Positions 1 to 8,666 of a DNA stretch of 28,026 nucleotides are shown here, piece after piece. Within the stretch, counting starts at the first letter, position 1; the number at the start of each line of letters is the position of its first letter. The notes beneath the pieces are model-generated. The model did not search any database and was not told where the DNA came from. It saw only the letters and a list, made by a program, of their open reading frames with translations. A program made the translations under genes and the position numbers. Source of the DNA: DASXHZ01 sp036488085 (GTDB lineage: Bacteria; Acidobacteriota; Thermoanaerobaculia; Gp7-AA8); NCBI GenBank assembly GCA_036488085.1, contig DASXHZ010000109.1, positions 1-28,026 on the forward strand. Direction: 5' to 3'.

Positions 1-1
1 C

Positions 2-1075
2 CTGATCACCTTCGCGATCTGGCGGATTCAGTTGCTAGTTGCCAGTTGCCGGTTGCCAGATCCGGCAACCGGCAACCGGCAACCAGCAACTCTGATGCTC
101 GCCGGCATCGCCCTCGGCATCGCCACGCTGATCAAAGGGCCGATGGCGCCCGTGATCGCAATCGTCTTCTTCGCGCTCGAATGCTGGCGGTTACACCGCG
201 TGCCGCGAGCGAAGTACATTCCTGGCGTCGCCGCGATGGTCGTCATCCCGCTGCTCTGGTTCATCCCTGCGATGACCCTCGGCGGCGGCGCGTACACGCA
301 CGAGGTGCTGCAGAAGCAGCTCGCCGGACGCGCCATCGGCGCATGGGTGCATCAGTCGCCACCGTGGTTCTACCTCCTCCACTCGCCCGGCTTCCTCTTC
401 CCGTGGTTCGCCGCGCTCGTCGCCGCGCTGATCGCCCGCTGGCGCGAGGAGCGGCTCAACATCAACTGGATACTGGCAGTGCTCATCCCGTACTCACTGA
501 TGTCGAGCAAGCTCGATGTCTACATGATGGCGCTCGTCCCCCCGGTCGCGATCATCGTGGCGAACGCCGTCGACCGCACGCGACTCGCGAACGTGATCAC
601 GATGGCAGTCCTGCTCCTCGCCGCGATCGTCGCGCCGTTCTTCATCCATGAGTACACGACCGTCTTCATCGCCCTCGGCATAGCGAGCGCTATCGCGCTC
701 GTTCTGTCGTTGCTCGGTGGAGATGCCCTGAGATCTGCCATCGTCCTCGGCCTCGTCCCGATCGCGGTCCTGCTCTACGTCGCCATCACCCAAATGCCGC
801 TCGTGAACGACCTCGCCACCCCGCGCCCACTCATCGCGGCGCTCGAGAAGCAGCACGTCCCGGGGCAGGACATCGCGCTCTACACCTGTCCCCACCTCTG
901 GGCCCACGACATGCCGCGCGACCTCGAAAACGTGCACTACGTGCTCACCCCGAACGCGACCGTCATCGCCACGGCCAGAGCCCACGCGAAAGAGATCGCC
1001 CCCCAGCTCGCCGGCTACCACGTCGTCAACTCCGTGAAGATGATCGGGAAATGGTTCGATGTCTATCGACGCTAA
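2..1075 (+). CDS. ArnT/PMT-like GT39 glycosyltransferase, 3' part
   Basis: This is the C-terminal part of a multi-pass membrane glycosyltransferase of the ArnT/PMT (GT39, GT-C fold) type. Such enzymes move a sugar from a polyprenyl-phosphate carrier to lipid A, protein or glycan on the outer face of the inner membrane. The frame is open from base 2 to the TAA at 1073-1075, so the gene begins before the window. A TTG at 32 is only an internal codon. Supporting signals are the LxKGP segment at a helix start and a later SSKLDVYMM stretch matching the family's K-L-x-x-Y-x-x-P region, among many hydrophobic helices. The catalytic acidic residues near the N-terminus are outside the window. Twenty codons (31-90) are a palindromic repeat inserted in frame between two predicted helices. 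The PAP2 gene overlaps its last 17 nt. The family is clear; the acceptor cannot be told. Confidence 0.85.
   Translation: MITFAIWRIQLLVASCRLPDPATGNRQPATLMLAGIALGIATLIKGPMAPVIAIVFFALECWRLHRVPRAKYIPGVAAMVVIPLLWFIPAMTLGGGAYTHEVLQKQLAGRAIGAWVHQSPPWFYLLHSPGFLFPWFAALVAALIARWREERLNINWILAVLIPYSLMSSKLDVYMMALVPPVAIIVANAVDRTRLANVITMAVLLLAAIVAPFFIHEYTTVFIALGIASAIALVLSLLGGDALRSAIVLGLVPIAVLLYVAITQMPLVNDLATPRPLIAALEKQHVPGQDIALYTCPHLWAHDMPRDLENVHYVLTPNATVIATARAHAKEIAPQLAGYHVVNSVKMIGKWFDVYRR
31..90. repeat. palindromic heptamer repeat inside the GT39 gene
   Basis: This 60-bp element has two 27-nt arms (31-57 and 64-90) around a 6-nt centre. Each arm consists of GTTGCC-type heptamers (GTTGCCR), and the arms pair with only two mismatches, both of which could be G-U in RNA. 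Its length is exactly 20 codons, so it keeps the host frame and adds the peptide stretches ASCRLPDP and GNRQPAT. It resembles a non-coding REP-like or MITE-like element rather than ancestral coding sequence. Confidence 0.85.
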
Positions 1076-1916
1076 GCGCCGGACGGCCGCGACAGCTTTC
1101 GTGGGGCTGCTCCTGCTCGCGCTCTTCTGGCCCGCGCCGGTCGTCTCGGTCAACGACGTCTGCTGCCACGCGCAGCTGCCGATCGACGACCTCTCGTTCC
1201 TCGGACGGGAGGCGCCGTCGTGGGACGTCGTCTACTGGTGCGTCGCCGGCATCTTCCTGATCGCGCTGCTCCAGACCGGCGAGTCGCGCGATTTCGGCGA
1301 AGCGTGGCGGATCGTCAAAGCGTCGCGCCTGCACGTCCCTCGGCGCACCGCGCTCTTCGTGATCACGAGCGCGATCGCGGTCGCGCTCACCTGGCGATTC
1401 GCCGACACCCCGGTGACCGCGTTCGCCGAGCGGATCGAGTCGGACCAGGTCGAGAACACGATCCGCATCTTCAACCGCCTCGGCGGCGGGATGAACCCCG
1501 CGATGATCGTCCTCTTCTTCCTCGTCGCCGGCGTCGTCTACACCCACCGCCGCTGGGTCGAGTACGCCGTCGCGATGGCGCTTGGAGGCCTCGCGGCGGG
1601 GATCGTGGCGCAGGCGATCAAGTACGCCGTCGCGCGCGCGCGGCCCGAACTGTGGCTCGGCCCCGCGGTCCGCGCGCGCGTCGCCGCGTCATTCCCGAGC
1701 GGCCACACCATCGCCGCGTTCTCCCTCGCCGGCGTGCTCGTATTCGCGTCGCGCAGCCGCGCGCTCCGCGCCACCGCGCTTCTCCTCGCCGTCGGCGTCG
1801 GCTGCGCCCGCATCCTCGCCTTCCGCCACTGGAGCAGCGACGTCGTCGCCTCCGCCCTCCTCGCGCTACTCGCCGGCTACATCGCCGTGAAGAGTGTCCG
1901 TACTCGTACTCCCTGA
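1059..1916 (+). CDS. PAP2-family membrane phosphatase
   Basis: This 285-residue integral membrane protein belongs to the type 2 phosphatidic acid phosphatase family, which dephosphorylates lipid phosphates or pyrophosphates such as undecaprenyl pyrophosphate or lipid A. The three family signatures are present in order: K-x6-RP at about residue 188 (KYAVARARP), PSGHT at about 213, and a third motif near 251-261 (ARILAFRHWSSD). That last one supplies the R, the H and the D, with the usual Ser before Arg replaced by Ala. Helices lie near residues 10-27, 65-80 and 100-120 and around the motifs. The ATG at 1059 lies inside the GT39 gene (17-nt overlap), so the two are probably co-translated. The pairing suggests recycling or trimming of a polyprenyl carrier or lipid substrate; that role is inference. 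Confidence 0.9.
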   Translation: MSIDAKRRTAATAFVGLLLLALFWPAPVVSVNDVCCHAQLPIDDLSFLGREAPSWDVVYWCVAGIFLIALLQTGESRDFGEAWRIVKASRLHVPRRTALFVITSAIAVALTWRFADTPVTAFAERIESDQVENTIRIFNRLGGGMNPAMIVLFFLVAGVVYTHRRWVEYAVAMALGGLAAGIVAQAIKYAVARARPELWLGPAVRARVAASFPSGHTIAAFSLAGVLVFASRSRALRATALLLAVGVGCARILAFRHWSSDVVASALLALLAGYIAVKSVRTRTP

Positions 1917-2101
1917 GAGTACACTTAGGATCTAAACGAGTATGAACATGCGCTAGCAGCGTGCGGATAGGATTAGAAAGATCGCATCGCTCGTCATAAA
2001 ACGCATAGACATACTACCTGACAGTACATACACAAACCAAGTGAGTACAGATATACTTGGCATCAGTATGATTCCGATCGTTTAGAGTATAGTTATACTC
2101 T
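1900..2101. promoter_or_regulatory. AT-rich promoter region with repeated GAGTAY/RTACTC motifs
   Basis: The 210-bp gap between the PAP2 gene and the next gene is clearly richer in A and T than its surroundings. GAGTAY or its complement occurs repeatedly: GTACTC at 1900 and 1906, GAGTAC at 1917, GAGTAT at 1938, GAGTAC at 2043, and a perfect 8-bp-arm palindrome AGAGTATA-GT-TATACTCT at 2084-2101. TATACT at 2094-2099 would serve as a -10 box, with TTCCGA at 2072-2077 as a weak -35 (16-nt spacer). The palindrome would then sit on the -10 like an operator. The regulator is unknown. The motif repetition is seen directly; the function is inferred. Confidence 0.4.
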
Positions 2102-2126
2102 CCGAGCGTAGGTAGGAGGCGAGAGC

Positions 2127-2606
2127 ATGAAGATGACGCCGAATGAAGCAGCCGAGCAGGTCGACGCCATCCGCCAGGCGCTCAAAGAAAAGCTCACCGC
2201 CATGAGCCCCCGTGAGCGACGAGACCTGCGCAATCGCACGAAGACCTCGCCGGAGCTCATCCAAAGCTCCCTCACCGCAATCGGAATGTCGGACAAGATC
2301 TCAGTAGGCGTGGGCAAGAACGCGGACCAATTCGCGGATCTCATGCTCGAGAATTCGCGATGGGGCCTGCTCGAGGGCCAGCTTCGTACGTTTCTGAACG
2401 AAGTGACCAGCGCGCGCCTCGCGCGCAGCCAGCAACTCGACCAGATCGCCCGGCAGACGTTCGGCCTGATGAAGCAACTCGTTCTCACCCCCGGGAACGA
2501 GGACCTCATCCCACAGTTCGAGGCGATGCAACAGCTCCGCAAAATCGAGCGCCGCAAGAAGCGCCGCGCGACCGGCACCGCCGAGGTTGAGCCAGCGGCC
2601 GAGTAG
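2127..2606 (+). CDS. small charged protein of unknown function
   Basis: I do not recognise this 159-residue protein. It is predicted to be soluble and largely alpha-helical, with no signal peptide or membrane segment. The N-terminal half contains a segment beginning SPRERRDLRN. The middle is amphipathic, and the C-terminus is strongly basic (RKIERRKKRR near residues 138-147) before an acidic tail. The start is well set: a TAGGAGG ribosome-binding site at 2113-2119 lies 7 nt before ATG 2127. It is preceded by its own AT-rich promoter region with a palindrome over the likely -10 box, so it is probably a separately regulated single gene. It converges on the DUF11 gene with only 2 nt between stops. 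A nucleic-acid-binding role would fit the basic tail but is not shown. Confidence 0.75.
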   Translation: MKMTPNEAAEQVDAIRQALKEKLTAMSPRERRDLRNRTKTSPELIQSSLTAIGMSDKISVGVGKNADQFADLMLENSRWGLLEGQLRTFLNEVTSARLARSQQLDQIARQTFGLMKQLVLTPGNEDLIPQFEAMQQLRKIERRKKRRATGTAEVEPAAE

Positions 2607-2608
2607 CG

Positions 2609-5296
2609 TTAGTGCCGCGCCGCGCGGCGGCGCGGCGCAGGGGCGGGAACGTTGATCGTCACCATCGCCGTGGCGGTATTGTTCGACGTATGAGCTTCCT
2701 CGGATGAGGTGCTCACCGTGCTCGTGCTGCTGACCGTTCCGCCTGCGAGGGCGCGAGTCGTGATTGTCACAGCCGACCAGTTTCCGGGCGCGATCGTTCC
2801 GACGTTGCATGTCAACGTGGGGTAGCCGGCGCAATTCACGGACGCCGAGACGAATGCCAACGAAGACGGGAGAGACTGGGTGAGTACGACGTTTGACGCC
2901 GGTAAGCTACCCGCATTCGTGATGTTCACTGCATACGTCACGAGATCGCCCACTGAAAGCGTGGCGGGAGCCCCCGTGAGCGAGACCGAAAGGTCGGCCG
3001 CCGGCGGCGGAGCGAGCACGAGAATCTCGGCTGTCATGAAGGCATCCAAGCTGTTTTGAGCGGTGCCGGAGAAGCGGCTCTCCGCGCCCCCGACACGCTG
3101 CGGAGCACGAAACGGTACCGTCAGCGTCAGCGACCCGCCGGGAGCGAGTGTCGTCGCGACACAATGGAACGCGCCCGTGCACGAATCGAAGGTCGACGAC
3201 GGCGTCATTACCGTCGCGCCCGAGGGCACTGACGCGTCGATCGCGACTTCCGTCGCGGGGTCGGGGCCGTTGTTCTTCAGAACGAACGTCTCCGTCACGA
3301 TTTCGCCTTCGACCGCGGCTGTCTTGTCGGTGACGATGCTCGCCGCGAGACTCGCGAGCGTTGTGATCGACGTATCGGCCGATACGGTGTTGTTCGACGG
3401 GACAGGATCATCGTTCGTCGTGGAAATCGTGAGCGTCGTGTGAATGGGCTCTGATGTCCCCACCGGGACGCTCAAGCCGACGATATAAATCAGGGGATTC
3501 TCGTAATCGAGAATCGTCGTCCCTTCACACTCGATTGTTCCTCCGGTCGTACCGCTCGCCGGGGCCGAACAGGCGGCCAGATGGTCGTCACGCACGATGT
3601 ACGTCGCGTTGGCGGAGATATGGAACGACAGGTGCCATTCCGTCGGAACATCCGGCCCGGCGTTCTTGATGCCGACCGTCCAGACTCCGACGTCCCCTGC
3701 GCGAAGCACGGCGGGGCCGCTCAGAACGGCGCGCAGGTCGACATGCGGCGTACCGGAGATCGTCGTCGTCAGACTCCCAGATTGGGGAGCGAGTGCATTT
3801 GTCGCCGTGGCGAACGTATTCAGATAGAGAGTCGTCCCCGCTCCGGCGTCGACACGGGCGTTGATCGTGAACGATTGAGCGGTCCCTGCCGCTAGTGTCC
3901 CGAAGTTGCAGGTGTTGGAGGTGAGCGCGACGGGACAGTTCGAGCTGACGAACGTCAGTCCTTGCGGCAATGGGAAGTAGTAGCTGACGTTCTGCGCGTC
4001 CACTTGTCCCGTGTTGCTCAGCTGCATGGTGTAGGCGATGGTGTCGCCGGTGTGTGCCGTCGTCGGGTTCTGCGTCATGGCGAGCGAGAGGGGGGCCAGC
4101 ATTGCAGTGCTCACCGCGATCGTCGCCTTCACGACGTTGTCGAAACCGTTGGTGTCGCTGATCGTCGACAGAAAAACGGTCTCCTGAAGTGGGCCGCCTC
4201 TGAATGATTGCGGGAGAAGCATCGAGAAAATCATCGTTACCGTTGCTCCGGCGGGGAACGAGCTGACGGAACACGATGCCTGCGTCAACGAGCGCCTGCA
4301 GGTCCAGCCCGCCGGTCCGGACACTCCCGTGACCTGCGCACCCCCTTGGATGTTGTAGATCAGCGTCACGTTCAACGCGGGATTGGGTCCCTTGTTCGTT
4401 GCCGTCAGCGTCGCGTTGAACGTGTCGCCGGGGTTGACCTCCGCGGGAGCCGCCAGCGAAACGCCGGCATCGGCAGGAGGAGTGACCGTCAATGAGCCCT
4501 GCGTCGACTGGTTCGGATTCAGGGCGTCGCTGCACGTCAGCGTCGCGTCGAAGGTGAGAGTCGCTCCCGGCACGGTATCGGGATCGACTCTGGCAAGTAA
4601 CTCGACAAAGTCACCCTCGATGTTGCCGAGGTTCGAGGCTGTACAGACGAGGTCTCCACGGGTCCCGATCGCCGGCTCGGTACAGTGAAACCAGCTCTCC
4701 CAATAGCCGCCGTCGTAGGTGGTGTGCGGCGGCATCGAGATCGTGATCGTGGCGTTCGATGCGTAGCTCGGGCCGCGATTTTCGTAGTAGGCGTCGATAG
4801 CGACGTCATTCCCAGGCGCTATGAGACTCGCCACGTCGAGCGGATCAAGGCGAACGTCGGCCTGCCAGACAATGGTGGTGTTGTAGATCCCAGCGTTGTT
4901 CGTCGTATCTGGATCAGCCGTCGTAGCGGACACGGATGCTGAGGCCGAAACAGACGTCCCGTTCGCAGGCTGCTGCAGGAACATGCCGCCGCCGCCCTGA
5001 ACGGTTCCAGGTGCCATGGACGCAGCCGAACAGCGCATGTGGTCTCCTGCATTGGCACACGTGAAGGAGTACGGCATGTCCGGCACCACGCCAGGACTGA
5101 AGTCGACGACTACACCTTGCGCAATCGAGGGACCGCTGTTCGTCAACGTCAGGCTGAAAAAGACAGTCGCCGCGCTTCCGGATGGCGCGACCGACGAAGG
5201 CCCAGTCAGGACCAGCGAGAGATCCGCGCTATCAGCGAATGCCGCACTCGCGATGAAACACGCGAAGACTGCGAGCCCGAGCAGCCGGCGGCGCAT
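2609..5296 (-). CDS. secreted protein with seven DUF11 repeats
   Basis: This is an 895-residue exported protein built almost entirely of DUF11-type Ig-like domains, about seven of roughly 115-130 residues each. Each starts with a pattern like ADLSLxLxGP or VDLRAVLSGP, contains a GDxxxYxxxxxNxGP core, and ends near an NNT/NNA segment. The preferred start is the ATG at 5296, giving a signal peptide (MRRRLLGLAVFACFIASAAFA). The frame also opens 11 codons upstream at a TTG (5329), but the neighbouring paralogue starts at the equivalent Met. DUF11 domains are known from surface and extracellular proteins of many phyla, usually as structural or adhesive modules. No enzymatic domain is visible. The C-terminus ends in an Arg-rich tail, PAPAPRRRAARH, shared with the paralogue at 5385-5726. 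It could be anchored or released; no sortase motif or transmembrane anchor is present. Confidence 0.9.
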   Translation of the reverse strand: MRRRLLGLAVFACFIASAAFADSADLSLVLTGPSSVAPSGSAATVFFSLTLTNSGPSIAQGVVVDFSPGVVPDMPYSFTCANAGDHMRCSAASMAPGTVQGGGGMFLQQPANGTSVSASASVSATTADPDTTNNAGIYNTTIVWQADVRLDPLDVASLIAPGNDVAIDAYYENRGPSYASNATITISMPPHTTYDGGYWESWFHCTEPAIGTRGDLVCTASNLGNIEGDFVELLARVDPDTVPGATLTFDATLTCSDALNPNQSTQGSLTVTPPADAGVSLAAPAEVNPGDTFNATLTATNKGPNPALNVTLIYNIQGGAQVTGVSGPAGWTCRRSLTQASCSVSSFPAGATVTMIFSMLLPQSFRGGPLQETVFLSTISDTNGFDNVVKATIAVSTAMLAPLSLAMTQNPTTAHTGDTIAYTMQLSNTGQVDAQNVSYYFPLPQGLTFVSSNCPVALTSNTCNFGTLAAGTAQSFTINARVDAGAGTTLYLNTFATATNALAPQSGSLTTTISGTPHVDLRAVLSGPAVLRAGDVGVWTVGIKNAGPDVPTEWHLSFHISANATYIVRDDHLAACSAPASGTTGGTIECEGTTILDYENPLIYIVGLSVPVGTSEPIHTTLTISTTNDDPVPSNNTVSADTSITTLASLAASIVTDKTAAVEGEIVTETFVLKNNGPDPATEVAIDASVPSGATVMTPSSTFDSCTGAFHCVATTLAPGGSLTLTVPFRAPQRVGGAESRFSGTAQNSLDAFMTAEILVLAPPPAADLSVSLTGAPATLSVGDLVTYAVNITNAGSLPASNVVLTQSLPSSLAFVSASVNCAGYPTLTCNVGTIAPGNWSAVTITTRALAGGTVSSTSTVSTSSEEAHTSNNTATAMVTINVPAPAPRRRAARH

Positions 5297-5384
5297 GAAT
5301 GTTAGACGGCTACCGCCAGTGTTGATCAATTCCCTGATCCCAGTCCCCGCTCAATTTACTCTCTGTAGGACGATCGCCCAAGGA

Positions 5385-5726
5385 TCAGTGACGCGTGGCT
5401 CGGCGGCGCACCGGAGCAGGAGTGACGTTGACGGTTGCCGTCGCCGTGTTGTTCGACGTGCGACCCTCGGCTGATGTCGTAGCCAGCGTGAACCTGCTGC
5501 TGATGCTGCCCGGCTCCAGTACACGGTCGGTCACCGTGACCGTCGTCCAGGCTCCGCTCGCCAATGTACCGATGACACATGACACGTCATTTCCATCGTT
5601 GCAGTTGGCGGACGAGGAGACGAAAGAGTGGGCTCGGGACGACGCCTGCTGGATGGAGACGTTGGAAGCGGGCGCATCGCCGGCGTCCAGGAACAGCAAC
5701 GCGATCGGAAGCAGCCGGCGGAGCAT
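5385..5726 (-). CDS. truncated DUF11 paralogue (signal peptide joined to the last half-domain)
   Basis: This 113-residue product aligns with both ends of the large DUF11 protein just downstream and with nothing in between. The first dozen residues (MLRRLLPIALLFL) match its signal-peptide start. Residues from about 17 onward (DAPASNVSIQQ...) match the second half of its last DUF11 domain, ending in PAPVRRRATRH against PAPAPRRRAARH. The DUF11 fold is therefore incomplete, missing its first strands. The simplest reading is a duplicated DUF11 gene that lost its interior by an in-frame deletion, leaving an intact frame. It could be a decaying remnant or a small secreted protein. No ribosome-binding site is evident. 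It diverges from the histidine kinase gene with a gap of only 28-61 nt, depending on the kinase start. Confidence 0.65.
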   Translation of the reverse strand: MLRRLLPIALLFLDAGDAPASNVSIQQASSRAHSFVSSSANCNDGNDVSCVIGTLASGAWTTVTVTDRVLEPGSISSRFTLATTSAEGRTSNNTATATVNVTPAPVRRRATRH

Positions 5727-5754
5727 GATTTCAAACGGGTAACCGCAGCGTCGG

Positions 5755-7902
<2,148 letters not shown>

Positions 7903-7997
7903 CCGGGGATCATTCAGGCCGGCGGGCTTCCGTTGAAAGGTAGGGAAATCCCCATCCGAGGCACTCCTCAGTGTGGGGCTCTGCCAAGGAGGGCGGC

Positions 7998-8591
7998 GTG
8001 AAAGACAACTATGGACCTGAACAGCACGACTCGGAACGCCCGAGCCGGCTCTCGGCACCCGTCACGACCGCAATCGTAGGTGGAGTCGTCGCAATCATCA
8101 CCGCGACGCTTCAGTTCGTGGTAGCGCCGATGGTGGCGAAGCGAAACCCAGTGCCCGCCGGCACGGTCGTCCCACCCGTCGCAGTCACGCGGCAGTCTGT
8201 GGTGTCCGCAGGTACTGGGCTCAATGTCCTGGGCACGGCCGATAACGAGGTGAGAACCGATCCCCTCGCGCTTCGTTTGGCTCAGTCCCTTCCGATGGAT
8301 CCTTCGATCGTGGAGCATATCGATCGTGACGTAATCAGCGCCGTCGCCAGTCGTCCGCTGAGTGTCGATGACATTCGGCAACTGAATTGCTGGCAGTTGC
8401 GGGTGGTGCGCAACGGTCTTCCCGCGCTCCACGGCCACAAGTTCCAAGATCCAGCACTTGCTCGCATCTTCAGTGCTCAGCCGTGGTACCGCATCGGGTC
8501 GGAATCTCCGCTCTCTACCGTCGAAGATCGAAATATGGGGATCATTCGTGGAGTGGAAACGGGAAATTCCTGCTTAGACGGCGGCGCCTAA
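7998..8591 (+). CDS. membrane-anchored YARHG-domain protein
   Basis: This protein is 197 residues long. A strong AAGGAGG ribosome-binding site at 7986-7992 selects GTG 7998 over an earlier in-frame ATG at 7971. A single transmembrane helix lies near residues 22-48 (VTTAIVGGVVAIITATLQF). After a linker comes a YARHG-type domain at roughly 120-185, where LNCWQLRVVRNGLPALHGHKF and a following F-x4-WY match that family's R-N-x4-A-x-HG-x2-F ... WY pattern. The Tyr-Ala of the name motif is replaced by Pro-Ala. YARHG domains are short extracytoplasmic modules of unsettled, possibly cell-wall-related function. The gene lies between inverted copies of a hairpin repeat (7885-7906 and 8631-8654), and its third codon positions hold visibly more A/T than its neighbours. 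Both observations suggest a mobile or recently gained gene. Confidence 0.8.
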   Translation: MKDNYGPEQHDSERPSRLSAPVTTAIVGGVVAIITATLQFVVAPMVAKRNPVPAGTVVPPVAVTRQSVVSAGTGLNVLGTADNEVRTDPLALRLAQSLPMDPSIVEHIDRDVISAVASRPLSVDDIRQLNCWQLRVVRNGLPALHGHKFQDPALARIFSAQPWYRIGSESPLSTVEDRNMGIIRGVETGNSCLDGGA

Positions 8592-8630
8592 CGCTGCGCG
8601 ATCCGATTGCCCCTACATACGAGACCCAGC

Positions 8631-8654
8631 GCCGGCTGAGAGCCGGCCCCATAC
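8631..8654. repeat. hairpin repeat, right (inverted) copy
   Basis: GCCGGCT (8631-8637), loop GAG and AGCCGGC (8641-8647) form a perfect hairpin followed by CCCATAC. On the reverse strand it reads GTATGGGGCCGGCTCTCAGC, matching the copy at 7885 apart from an extra base and a T/C change in the loop. It lies between the convergent YARHG and smc genes, so a bidirectional terminator-like role is possible, although no T-tract is seen. The short stretch 8592-8630 before it holds a CCCCTAC motif (8610-8616) complementary to GTAGGGG at 7885 and nothing else notable. Confidence 0.75.
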
Positions 8655-8666
8655 ACAAACCCGGAA

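Noticed and set aside
7971..7997. Upstream ATG start for the YARHG protein
   Set aside because: The AAGGAGG site at 7986-7992 lies inside that extension and correctly precedes GTG 7998.
8592..8666. Intrinsic terminator between YARHG and smc
   Set aside because: A perfect hairpin is present but no T-tract follows on either strand, so it is reported as a repeat, not a terminator.
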